This document shows, in pieces, positions 1 through 11,500 of a stretch of 64,000 bases of DNA. The stretch is taken from positions 33,589,540 through 33,653,539 of the forward strand of contig JAHLJT010009419.1 in the NCBI GenBank assembly GCA_031308135.1. Direction: 5' to 3'. Positions within the stretch are counted from its first letter, which is position 1. Each line of letters begins with the position of its first letter. The position numbers and the translations under genes were made by a program. The notes under the pieces are model-generated. The model was not told the origin of the DNA, made no database searches, and saw nothing but the letters and a program-made list of their open reading frames with translations. This DNA comes from Acheta domesticus. Lineage: Eukaryota > Arthropoda > Insecta > Orthoptera > Gryllidae.

Positions 1-948
1 TGGCGCCTATTCATTGACTCATCTAAGACTAGCCTTAAAGTAGTATTATTGCACAATGGAAATAAATTTGCCTCGATTCCGATTGGACATTCCGTGCATA
101 TGAAAGAAGATTATAACGATTTGGCCATTATCCTGGAAAAAATCAAGTATCAAGACCATCAATGGATGATTTGTGGGGACTTCAAAATACTGACAATGCT
201 TTTGGGTCAGCAGGCAGGCTATACTAAATACCCATGCTTCTTATGCTTGTGGGATAGTAGAGCCAGAGAACAGCACTGGAAAAAAAGTGATTGGCCATCC
301 CGAGAAACTTTAAAACCTGGAGAGAAAAATGTTATAAACACTACCTTGGTACCACCAGAAAAGGTTTTGTTGCCCCCTCTCCATATCAAATTGGGGTTGA
401 TGAAACAATTTGTAAAATCGCTGCAAAAGGATGGAGACTGTTTCAAATATTTATGTACAAAATTTCCGAAGCTGTCAGAAGCAAAGTTGAAAGAGGGAGT
501 TTTCACCGGCCCCGACATAAGAAAACTTTTAACGGACCCTTCATTTGTGGAAACTATGAATGAGAAGGAAAAAGAAGCTTGGGTATCGTTCAAGGACGTA
601 GTGCGAAAGTTTTTAGGAAATACCAGGAATCCTAACTATAAAACCATTGTGCAACGGATGTTAGCAGCATATGAAGCTCAAGGCTGCAAGATGAGCTTGA
701 AGGTCCATTTTTTACACTCTCACATAGACTATTTTCCTGAAAACCTGGGAGCTTACAGTGAAGAGCAGGGGGAGCGATTTCACCAGGATGTGCGTGATAT
801 CGAGAGAAGGTACCAAGGGCGATGGGATGTCACTATGCTTGCTGACTACTGTTGGCTGCTTAAGCGAGAAACTGAAAATAAAAATCGGAAAAGGACTCGT
901 CAAAGTATCAAGGAAAAGAAGAAGACGTTTCATAAAGAACATGAATAA
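1..948 (+). CDS. Transposon-derived uncharacterised protein, C-terminal part (5' end outside window)
   Basis: The frame is open from base 1 to the TAA at 946-948, giving 315 visible residues. The true start lies upstream of the window. I recognise the protein as a type that recurs in many insect and other invertebrate genomes as an uncharacterised, repetitive protein, probably transposon-encoded. Visible landmarks are a Cys-x2-Cys in CFLCLWDSRAREQHW, then PPLHIKLGLMKQFVK, and near the C-terminus FHQD preceded by HFLHSH. The Cys and His pattern suggests metal binding or an RNase H-like fold, but that is inference. A possible AATAAA lies at 1013-1018. The long frame without stops suggests a young insertion or a domesticated copy. 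A decayed relative lies at 51770-52560. It shows no link to the lipase genes. Confidence 0.7.
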   Translation, partial: WRLFIDSSKTSLKVVLLHNGNKFASIPIGHSVHMKEDYNDLAIILEKIKYQDHQWMICGDFKILTMLLGQQAGYTKYPCFLCLWDSRAREQHWKKSDWPSRETLKPGEKNVINTTLVPPEKVLLPPLHIKLGLMKQFVKSLQKDGDCFKYLCTKFPKLSEAKLKEGVFTGPDIRKLLTDPSFVETMNEKEKEAWVSFKDVVRKFLGNTRNPNYKTIVQRMLAAYEAQGCKMSLKVHFLHSHIDYFPENLGAYSEEQGERFHQDVRDIERRYQGRWDVTMLADYCWLLKRETENKNRKRTRQSIKEKKKTFHKEHE

Positions 949-1551
949 GTACATGTATCAAAATAATGTTTCGTTTGCTTTAAAAAAAAAAACTTATTGT
1001 TTGAAAATTTTGAATAAAGGAGTGCTTTAACCAATATTTTGTGTTGGAATTTGCAAAAAATCCTTATGTGATAGAAAAAAATGGCCATAACTTTTGAAAT
1101 CAGCGCACTTTAAAACATATAACTCAGTAAAAATATCTAATGCAGCTAACAAAAAATTTTTTTTCGCAGACCTGTGTTATTGTTGTCTTGGAGACACTGT
1201 AAACGAATACTTATTACTTTCCCGTACACATACGGAGTAATCCCTATACAGTATTCGAGTAAACTTCTCGTGTGCGTGCGTGAGGATTTGTGGTTCCGTC
1301 TCTCGCGGTTAGACCATTTCCCGCGCACCAATCGAGGCATACGAGGTGTCATTCGACGCGTCTCTGTCTCCTGATAGGGCACTAATAATTTGTTTTCAGA
1401 TTTGGCTATAAAAATCTAAGAAATTTCTAAAAACATGTTTTTTCGTGTTTTGGCGCTGCGATCTTGGTGAGTATGTCGGGAACTAAATCAACGCCATCTA
1501 ATTAGATGTACGTGGCGTTGATTCAACTCCAGTACCAATGCCCGACGAAGA
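949..1551. other. No gene recognised; flank of the transposon-derived ORF
   Basis: AT-rich sequence with poly-A runs and a possible polyadenylation signal at 1013-1018. Short open frames here have no recognisable features. Confidence 0.5.
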
Positions 1552-2180
1552 GAAAGAGAGAGAGAAAGATAGATAGATAGATAGATAAAGAGAGAGAGAG
1601 AGAGACGACGGAGACGACGATGAAGACGACGACGAGACAAACAGGACGAAGACGAACAGGACGAAGACGAAGAAGACGAAGACGAAGACGAAGAAGACGA
1701 AGAAGACGAAGACGAAGACGAAGACGAAGACGAAGAAGACGAAGACGAAGACGAAGACGAAGAAGACGAAGACGAAGACGAAGAAGACGAAGACGAAGAA
1801 GACGAAGACGAACAAGACGAAGACGAACAAGACGAAGACGAACAAGAACAAGACGAACAAGAACAAGACGAACAAGAACAAGACGAACAAGAACAAGACG
1901 AACAAGAACAAGACGAACAAGAACAAGACGAACAAGAACAAGACGAAGACGAAGAAGACGAAGACGAAGAAGACGAAGACGAAGAAGACGAAGACGAAGA
2001 CGAAGAAGACGAAGACGAAGAAGACGAAGACGAAGACGAAGACGAAGAAGACGAAGACGAAGAAGACGAAGTCGAAGAAGACGAAGACGACGAAGACGAA
2101 GAAGACGAAGACGAAGAAGACGAAGACGAACAAGACGAAGACGAACAAGACGAAGACGAAGAAGTAGAAGAAGATGAAGA
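1552..2180. repeat. Long low-complexity repeat built on GAAGAC / GAACAAGAC
   Basis: An AGAG and GATA tract at 1552-1605 passes into about 570 bp of GAAGAC, GACGAAGAA and GAACAAGAC units. The plus strand contains almost no T. Frames through it read as poly-Arg/Lys, poly-Asp/Glu or poly-Ser, which is a by-product of the repeat and not evidence for a gene. Confidence 0.9.
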
Positions 2181-2262
2181 TGAAAGAACGAAGAAAGAAA
2201 AAAATAAGTCAAACAACCGAAGGTAGTTTAAAGCGTCGGCGACGTCACATTCAGCTAGTATA

Positions 2263-2730
2263 CAGTAATCCCTCGACATCCATGAATTCGCTATTCGCGA
2301 GTTTCGAACATTTGCGAGTTTCGAACATTCGCGATTACAGACATATTACCGGTTTTAACATTTGGGGTCTTCAACATTTGCGACTGCGTCTTTTGGTCGT
2401 ACTACATTTTTAACGGAAGCAACTCTGCGTCCTGGAGTAACTTCAATGTCAAAACTGTTAATTGCGGTCTAAAATTAAGAAACTTTGGTGGAACTGGCAT
2501 TCGAATGTGATCCGAACATGGAAATAACTTCGAAATTTACGAGAGAATAGAAGTAGTTACTCTTCCATACTTGGATTTTAGAACGAGAAGGTAGATGAAA
2601 AAAAAAAAAACAACAACAACAACAACAAAAAACCAAATCCTATATTCAATACTTTTGAACTTTGAAATACGTTTCAAACATTACCTAGTTTTAGTTCTTC
2701 CCTTTGGGATGTTTGCCGTCAGTTTGCCTT
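2263..2730 (+). mobile_element. pogo/Tigger-like DNA transposon, internally deleted and 3'-truncated
   Basis: The left end CAGTAATCCCTCGACAT follows a TA and matches the terminus of the longer copy at 20845-21743. The sequence follows that copy, skips most of its middle, resumes at the GGAAGCAACTCTGCGTCC block and stops before the right terminus, where the GC-rich segment begins. It cannot encode a transposase. The superfamily call rests on the TA flank and terminal sequence only. Confidence 0.6.
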
Positions 2731-2734
2731 GGTT

Positions 2735-3206
2735 ACGGTACAACCCAGGTCGATAGCCTAAAGTGCTGGCAACGGGGAGACGGGAAGAGGGCCGGGAGCC
2801 CACCGGACTTGTCCGGGTGCTCCTCTGACGGGCTTTCGGATTCGTCGTGGTAGTGGCCCGCTAACCCAACGGGTGTTTGGGTGGGGTTCTCCCCGGTGCA
2901 AATGAGGCCCTTTAAAGAATTTGCACTGACCTCTGTCCAGTAGGGATGCCAGCTGGAGCATCGCGGCTCGACCCAAGCATTGAATAGGTAGGCTTTTCGG
3001 CTGCGCACCAACGTGATTCGATCTCCCCGCTTGCGGGTGGGGTTGTGGCTGAAGGGGACCCCACCGCCTGCGGAGCAGGGACGCAAAGTCAAGTTGTCCA
3101 CGACGCGGGTTGAGGTTTGACCCAATGAGGAATATATACCCACCCGGAGCTTGCTGCCCCGAAGATACAAAATTCGACTTGCGCCATTCTGTAGCACCAC
3201 TAGTTG
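2735..3206 (-). mobile_element. GC-rich insertion of unknown class sharing a terminus with the hairpin-ended family
   Basis: A GC-rich block in AT-rich surroundings. Its right end, CCATTCTGTAGCACCAC, is the same as one terminus of the hairpin-ended family seen elsewhere in the window, but the body is unrelated to that family. The minus strand has a 155-codon open frame at 2733-3200 with no recognised domain. It may be a chimeric element or an insertion into the end of a family copy. Confidence 0.45.
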
Positions 3207-3395
3207 ACCTTTAAATCAGGAAATCGGAGAACGATCGTGAATTCATTGTATTCAAAGCGCAGCAGACCGTATTATCGATTAATACCTCATATCATGTTTT
3301 CAATGAATCTTTCTAGAAAGACATTCCGGCGTCAGTACTTACTCCACCATAAATGAATTGTTGATGGTGTCATGAAATGTCATATTGATACAGTA

Positions 3396-3924
3396 CAGTG
3401 TTGCCAGACGTACCAGGAACCCTGTATTTTTACCAGGATTTTAATGAAGATACCATGTACCAGGATGAAGACGTCCTGGTACGCTTAAATACCAGGATTT
3501 TAAGTCTGCGGTAATTGATGACGTACGATTTAAGATTCGTGTAATAATTTTTATTCAATCATTTAACTCTAACACATATTACAAATAACTATGAAATTGA
3601 TGAAAACTGCCGAAAAAAACATTAAGCGTGACATAGGATGGTATTTTTTCAGTACTGTAGAAAAAATGGATCTTACTTCTTAGTCTTCTACTTATGGTGG
3701 AAATTGTTTTTCCTTTCCACCATGCTTCCTTTCAGTTTATTGACATAAAATGACTCGATATCGAGTTAAATCCAGCGAACTTTCCATACACGTTAAAAAC
3801 ATAATTCGGTTATAATATGAAAAATTTTAGAATCAATTTTTATTGGTACCAGGAGTTTTAGTGGAAGAACCAGGATTTTTGGAGGTTGGTACTAGGATAT
3901 ACATTTAATCATCTGGCAACGTTG
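3396..3924. mobile_element. hAT-like non-autonomous element with 8-bp target duplication
   Basis: The ends are near-perfect inverted repeats: CAGTGTTGCCAGACG on the left and CAACGTTGCCAGATG read inward from the right. The flanking 8-mers are ATACAGTA (3388-3395) and ATACGGCA (3925-3932). The paralogous locus near 59101 has a single ATACGGCG and no insert, which is the empty site. The interior carries repeated ACCAGGA motifs and no transposase. The 8-bp duplication and CAGNGTTGCCA-type end fit hAT. Confidence 0.75.
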
Positions 3925-4085
3925 ATACGGCACTGAATTGATTATACATCACCGACTGTTTCTAAGTGAACCTTTTTCAATTTTTTACACATTCGAAAAC
4001 AGAAATTCCATGAACGTGGGGATTGCGAAATTTAGGGGAGGTGTTCCAACAGAATTATTTTGTGCTTTTAGACCTTTTCCATATT

Positions 4086-4775
4086 AGATAGATAGATAGG
4101 GTTTATTCTACAATTGGGCTGATGTTGCCCGGTGGCAGAATACAGAAACACAAAAGTACATTAAAATTACAAAACACAATTAACTATAAAAACAATATAT
4201 AAAAAATCAATATAAAAAACAAAAGAATTATCTTCTTCATTACCTAGAACATGCAACTGCATTTACATGCCTATACATATACAACAAATGAAACTACATA
4301 TATACTAACATTTAAGTAAATAAACTTATTTACATATCACACCAACATTCATACATACAAACATACACGCTTACATACATATCATACAAAGACAAAGGAA
4401 CACTCGCATACACACCATCCTACAAGTATTCACTCACAATGATATTCAGACAAATATGGATAATCACTTTTACCTACAACATAATAATATACAATACTTA
4501 TAATAATTTTTACATTTCTAACACGTAAAACACTCGTTAACATCAATCAATAAATACCAACTTTTGTCAGAATAGCCTATAAAAGACGCTTAAGATTAGC
4601 GAAATAAACTACGAAATGAAATCACTTCACTGCACTTCACTTCACGTCACTGCACCTCATAAAACTTTACCTAAATACTAATAGCTCAATACTTTTTAGT
4701 TTACTACCCATAATCGCACCTTTCACTTCACTTCACTTCACTTCACGTTTTCAACCTATAAATTCACCGTATATT
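4086..4775. other. AT-rich insertion of unknown class, absent from the duplicate
   Basis: It starts with a short GATA repeat followed by GGGTTTATTCTACAATTGGG, is rich in ACATACA-like sequence, and ends in CACTT repeats near 4720-4747. Duplicate copy 2 runs through this point without it. I see no coding potential or clear terminal repeats. It may be the tail of a retroelement on the minus strand. Confidence 0.4.
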
Positions 4776-5396
4776 CTAATCAATTTTTGGATAATTAATT
4801 TTTGACACCTTCATGAAATGATTTTGTCACTTCTTCTACTTCTGCACTGAACTGTGTTGTCAATTATAATTTTCTTTTTCACCAAATTCAATCACTATCT
4901 TGCACTCTTTCGATTTCTTTATGTTATCACCACAAGTCTTGTTTTGTTTCTTTATTTTATAAAATATTTGAAGTATTACCGTATAATGTTTTTCAACTGT
5001 CATGGTGGCGTAATGCAAAATAAACGTATTACTTTTTCAGATTCAATTTGCAGACGACAGAATAAAAAAATAAATTTACATCAGACGGTTGCCTCTTGAA
5101 TGTCCGTGTACAATGCGTCCCCCTAGAATAGAAAGCAACTTCAATGTGATAGTAAATCAGGTATTAATATGAGATACGTGATATGAAACATATTATTAAA
5201 CTAATTATTGGAATACGCAAGAACAGTATAAATAATTATTTTAATCTGCACACGTTCTTACAATATTCATTATTCCTTCGTGGAAGGTACATGGCGGTGA
5301 CCTGAGGTAAACAGATCCGCGCTCTCAATAGCATCGAAAAACTCAAAGCGAGCGATTAATAGTATCAAAATGTGACGAATGGTTCGTTCCGCGCAG

Positions 5397-5520
5397 CGCA
5401 GGCGTGCTATGACCGCTTGGGCTGCTTCTCCACCGAAGACCCCTGGTGGTCTCTGCTGCGGCCGCTACCCGCGCCCGAGGACCCACAGAAAGTAGGCACC
5501 GCCTTCTACCTCTTCACCAG
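5397..5520 (+). CDS. Lipase gene 1, exon equivalent to gene 2 exon 3
   Basis: Follows the acceptor GCGCAG and ends at CACCAG before GTAAGAC. It encodes the N-terminal lipase segment with CYDRLGCFSTEDPWWSLL and then FYLFTR. It begins with two bases completing a codon from a missing upstream exon. Over 124 bases it differs from 61163-61286 at only one position. Confidence 0.9.
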
Positions 5521-8500
5521 GTAAGACACGTAGCGAGCAGACATTATTCCCCGCGGACGTTCACTTGAGCCATCATTCGCCATTTGCGAAAGGGGTGGGA
5601 GGGTTGTATTTTTCTACGACAGACTTATATTAAATTGGATGTGGATCGTGTTTCGATGCAGAATAGTTTCTGTAACATGGGGTCGACCATTTCTGGACAT
5701 GAGAATTTGTCAACAACGCTCGTCGCTATTATTTATGCATATCCCGGGGCTCAAGAAAATAACTCCACACTACATTTACCAAACGATCGTACGTTCAAAC
5801 TACATGTACAATTAATATTATCGAAAATTTCCGAACTTTGATGGAGTCGGAAGGAAACTGTCCGTTGGTGAGGCGTGTTATCACGTAATCTGCAGACGTA
5901 CAAATGGCGGAGACCGCTTCTCATGGCTTTGGCCCGTGCCAACTATTTCGCTAACGCCCGGTTCTTTCTCGAACCTACCTTTCTTTGCAGCTGACCCCCA
6001 AATTATCATTAAGCTTTAAAATTTCAGGATATCAGAGGTATTAATCACAATTAGTAGGCTATATAAATTTACTACGCAGAAAATTCAGCCATACGTATGT
6101 TTCGGGAATTTTTTCCCATCATCAGTAGCTCTACAATATTAAAATTGAATTAACAAATTAGCACATGAATAACTACGTTATACAAGGAAGAATATAATCT
6201 GATTGAATATAAAATTTATTTAAATAGAGGACTAAGCTAAGTAACAGATTAAACACCACATTAAGTAAACATAGTGAGCAGTTCTAGGAAGGCGCCATTT
6301 TTGGTTTGTACGAGGTATGGAGATAGACTGATGAAAAGTGTGGGAGGAAATAAAAGTATGGAAAAGCTGGTCAATAAATAAATTTATTATGGGGCTGGAT
6401 TTTAATTGTGATTGTTCATTAAGACATACTAGGTTAGGATTTTTGTATAATTTTAACATTTCTAAATTTTCCAAAATATTGAATTCGTTCCATTTATTTT
6501 CGAAATGCAGAATTTTGAAGTTGGTATCCGGGTCGAAAGAGTGATTGTTTTGAATTAGGTGGTTGGCAAATGTGGAGTATTCTTGATTCAGTCTCCATGA
6601 TCTCAGATGTTCATTTAGTCTACAGGAAAATTTCCTACATGTTTCTCCTACATAAGCATAATTAAAATTGTTGTATTTTAATAAGTAAACTCCACTTTCT
6701 TCCATTAAGGGTACAGGGAATTTATTGTCGGTAAATAATGTTTGTAGGGTGTTGTAAGTTTTTTAAGATACTTTTATGGAACATTTGTTGAATATTCTTC
6801 CTATCTTTTTGGATATAAGTCCAATGTATGGAACACTTATAAACTGATTCTTTTCAGAGAAGGGATTTTGTGGGAAGGCCTTTCTAGTTATTAATACAGA
6901 ATGCATTTTCTCTCTTTCCAAACTCTCGCACTCAGCACTCAAACTCTCGCACTCACGCACTCAAACTCTCGCACTCACGCACTCAAACTCTCGCACTCAC
7001 GCACTCAAACTCTCGCACTCACGCACTCAAACTCTCGCACTCACGCACTCAAACTCTCGCACTCACGCACTCAAACTCTCGCACTCACGCACTCAAACTC
7101 TCGCACTCACGCACTCAAACTCTCGCACTCACGCACTCAAACTCTCGCACTCACGCACTCAAACTCTCGCACTCACGCACTCAAACTCTCGCACTCACGC
7201 ACTCAAACTCTCGCACTCACGCACTCAAACTCTCGCACTCACGCACTCAAACTCTCGCACTCAAATTCTCGCACTGTAAATACTGTATAATGAATGACTG
7301 TAAATAAATCTGTATATAAAATCTCCGTATATGTGTTTTTACTAATTTCACGACGATGTCACACACTCAAACTCTTGCTCTCACGCACGCAACTCTTCCT
7401 CTCACGCACCCTATCTTATTCTCACTCACACATTCACTATCACATACACTCATGATCGCTCACGAACTCCCCTCTTAAGACGGAAACACGAATTTACATT
7501 ATGATCGGAATATCTAGCAATGGAATATTGTCAACATCATCAACATTTATTGCTGCAATGTTTCCTTTGGCAACGTTTCTTGCCAAATAATATTGCTCCC
7601 CTCTATTTTCTCCGTAGTGTAAAGCCAGCATTACACTGCGATTAAAACAGGTTATCCCTTGAAAGTCACGAGCTGAAAAGAGAGGGGGACACTCAATCCA
7701 ATCGGGTGCTTTAACTAAAATTTAAATAGTAAAAAGGCTGGGGATTGGATGACAGTGTCCCTCTCGCTTGCCAGCTCGTGAACTTGAAGGGACAATGTTT
7801 TAATCGGAGTTTAGTCTCACTCACTCTTTCTTCGCTGTAGGAAGCAACCTGCCCGCCAGCGCATCCCGCTCGTCCCCGCCGTCGACCTGCGCGGCCTCGA
7901 TGTGGACGGCGCCCGCCCCACCTACTTCATCACGCACGGCTTCCTCAGCAACAGCAACAACTCCTGGATGCACGACTTGAAGGACGTGCTGCTGGAGAAG
8001 GTGAGAAAAGCCTACGCCATCGTATGAGGAGAGAAGAGAAGCGTCTGGAAATCTTATGGGCTGCTTTAGCTCAGAGAGCACATGTCACTCTGCGTTGTCT
8101 CTGACCAGAGGTAGTAGGGTTCGAGTCCCGACTGTGGCGGAGTTTCGACTCTATACTGCGATTTTTCTAAGAGCGACCCTCAAGGCCACTCAAATCCCAT
8201 CTTCGCGATGGAATATGTCACGGCATTTCGCGTCTTTTCTCGGTCTTGCCGGTAGAAGTCGCATGATCGCAAGCACTGCTTCATACGGTCGCGATCGTGC
8301 GAAATCTAGCGGAACGACTGAGAAAGACGCGAAATGCCGTGACATATTCTATCGCGAAGATGGGATTTGAGTGGCCTTGAGGGTCGCTCTTAAAAAAGTC
8401 GCAGTATAGCTGCTCTGATAGGTAGTTTTCGTTGCTTTCTCCGATCAATACCAGGTGAAGTCTGTTGCAATAAACGGGCCATAGACCGCGCACGACTTCT

Positions 8501-11500
8501 CCTTCTTTTTGCTTATCCTATCCTCTTCGCTTACTCTCCACTTATACGCACATGCACTACACCACGTCACATGCCGGGAGATCAGTTGAGAGCTTACGGC
8601 TTGTTCCGGCTGGGGAGGTGCCTTGCTGGGGGGACAGGTACCTGGATGCGAGAAATCCCTCGCAAGCCGACGTATAGGCAGGCGCCAAACACCATCGTCC
8701 AGCGGGGAAGGAATCACTGCCGTCTCCCGAGACAAAAAATAAACCACACTCACGAGACTGTCAGCAGTGGACGTGTCCGGAAACATCACACAATCTGGAA
8801 ATGTTAGTGCTTCCTTCTGTGTCTCCCACGAACTGTGGTATGACATGGAACAGGGTCTTTCAGTGCTTCTTTTTCTGAATTCTTTTTCATTCCCGCAAAC
8901 AAATCAGTAGTAAAGTGCACCTTAATACCAATCTGTAGGAATTTTTTGGAGTCGTCTCTCCGAAAAAAACAACAGAAAATTACCGAATAATAATGTAATA
9001 TTAAAAAAAATAATTTCCCGCCAAATATTTTTGAAAAAGCTCTCTAATATACGTATTGATGTCAACTATGTCTGGTAATTTTTCAGAATATTATCTCCGT
9101 GTAATGATATGAAAAAAAAAACAAAATTCGTATTCAACCGAACTGAGTATTCGTATTCGTATCTGATATCTTACAAAATAACCAGGCTGTCTCTCTGAGA
9201 TTTTCGGAAAATTACTTTCAAAATAATAACAAACGTGCCCTTTATTGAAAATTGAATTAAGCTTGAGGGCATTTTATTTCATGAGCACAGTACTAGCTTC
9301 CCGTGGTGTGATCCCGGGTTGACTTCTCGATCGAGGGAAAATATAGATTTGTAGCTTTCCTTTAATGTCATCTCAGTTTCTGTAGCTGTAGAACGAAGAA
9401 AAGTGTGGCGGAGTTTACTAATTACTGTGAAGCGATTTTGTCATGATCGCCAAACGTTTCTCTTTTAGAAGAGAAGTTTGGCGATCAATACTAAGCGTGG
9501 CAAGTAAACTATGTCCGGGAATGAGGGGTCACCGTTAGTTAGCCAGCAAAGTAGATCAATCAAACCACAATGCCAAATACATCCATCCATAATACCCTTA
9601 ATGCATAAGATAGGAGTTTCATAAAATATTCGCATTGACGGAAATAAACTTGAGAATACAGTCGCTGGATTGGCCATCGTCGGGTTTGTCCGGTAGTAGA
9701 CTTATGATCCAACCCATCGAAATATTAAGATATCTTGTCCTAAATGTTCTACCGAAAGATACAAATATAATAAGGGAGATAATTTGCGGGCAGACCTTCT
9801 TGATTTAAATGTATGAAATTTATTTTGTGCAAAATAAAATATGTCACTTATTTCTTATGCACAATATTTATACGCTTATCATTACAGCGAAAACAGTACA
9901 AATACAATATATAAAAAGTAGAATTTTTATATCTAGCAATACGTTTAAGATATTGGAAACAGCTTGTTTTGATATATTATCGTAAAAGAACTGTACAATA
10001 TCTGTATGTGATACAATGGGGGAAAATATAATCTGCGCACATTTTTTGAACACCCGAATCGTTTCCACCTCCCTTTTACTCTACTCCACAGTCAAAAGAG
10101 AATTGAACGATCTATTTGAATTTATGTTTCGTTGCATTTTCAAAAAGAAGTTTAAGTTTTTGTTGTTCTGAAAACATCTCGCATAAAAAGTGTTGCAAAA
10201 GAATTGAAAATGTTAGGTAACAATGTATAAATGAAGACGCAGAAGATTGTAACAAAAAGCCGGAAATTCATCTAAAGCAGACGAACATTCATTTTTATTT
10301 TTCCCTATACTTACGTATATACAGATTAATATACATAGTATATGGAAAGTTATGAAATGCAGCACGAAAAAAATGGCGAATTTTCGCCAGAAAAAAATTC
10401 GTTGCCACGCCGTGATAACGGAAAAGGTGTATAAATCCAGTTGCTAAATTCAGAAAAAAAAAATCCCTAACTCGTGGTGTAGCCAGAATCCTTGTTTTGT
10501 AAGTCTTTGATACTGAAAAAGCAATTGAAAGCAAAACGTCCGTCCGTCCCTCTGTCCGGTGTATGTGAACAACACTAGCGCCTAAACTATGCATACGATT
10601 TTTTCCAAATTGAAGAAACCCCTGTCTAGATGGCCTGAATCAAAGCTCTGAGATTTTAAAAACACATTCATTAATTTTTGGGGGTACGTTGCATAAAGCC
10701 CTCCGAACATTTTCAAAACTTTCTCAAAAACGGCTCAAAATGTTTTCTTCAAACTTTTGGAACGGAAAGTCCTTATTGCACTCTTTAATATCAAGTAAAG
10801 TTTATTTTGAGGCATTTTTAGTTTTTTCAAAAATTACACAAATGTAATTTTTTGAAAGATCTCTCACGTATTTAAAATGCACATTACCTGCAATTTGTAA
10901 ACACTATTGTATTCGTGAATTAATGTGCTTTGAATGACTTCAAATGAAGTATTTTGAAAACTCAAACATTTTCTGTGAAAATCAGCTTCAAATTTCACAT
11001 TTTTAGTGGCGCTTAAACGACATTTTCTTAAAAACGGCTACAAATTTTTAAAAGAAAATTGCCATATAGGACGAGGTTTTTGTTAAAAATTTCCGTTCTA
11101 CGATTAGGAAACCGAAAAATTGAGAAAATGTTTAAAAAAAATGTAATTTGGGCGGCGATAGATGGTATCTGGCAAGAGTATGTGGCAATTCCGAATAGCT
11201 AGCCCAGATCCAAGAACATTAGTTTTAGTTTTCTGGTGATTCTGAGAATTTTACAGGAAGAAATTTCGAAAGCTTAAAGAGTAAAAACTTATTTATTAGT
11301 TAAATGTCTCTTTTTTAACCCGAAACAACTTCTATTAATACCGAATTCTCAGTACACAAATATTCATGTTCATTACGACACGAATAGTTCTACCTCCGTT
11401 ATGTCTTCAGTGAGCAGCCCCGCGACTACTATTCCCGAAACAGAAAGTTACCTTTGGTCATCACACTATTTGGGAATGCCCTCTTTCAACTGATGCGGAG

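Larger units (their letters stand above)
3229..9896 (+). repeat. Segmental duplication, copy 1 (lipase gene 1 side)
   Basis: Intron and exon sequence here aligns by eye, in order, with 58949-64000. Matching landmarks are GTGAATTCAT starts (3238 and 58950), the region before exon 3, exon 3, the 22-bp minisatellite, a hairpin MITE, exon 4, a SINE, and a final block at 9721-9896 matching 63841-64000. Copy-specific insertions interrupt the match: the hAT-like element, the 4086-4775 block and the Penelope fragment in this copy. Confidence 0.85.

Noticed and set aside
1488..2279. Long Ser-, Arg- and Val/Phe-rich open frames on both strands
   Set aside because: They are translations of the GAAGAC simple repeat; every frame is open because of the repeat.
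6921..7275. CRISPR-like array
   Set aside because: Head-to-tail 22-bp units without spacers in a eukaryotic intron; a minisatellite.
6901..7290. 129-codon ORF with 22-residue repeats
   Set aside because: Reflects the 22-bp minisatellite; it lies in a lipase intron and the paralogous array has a different sequence.
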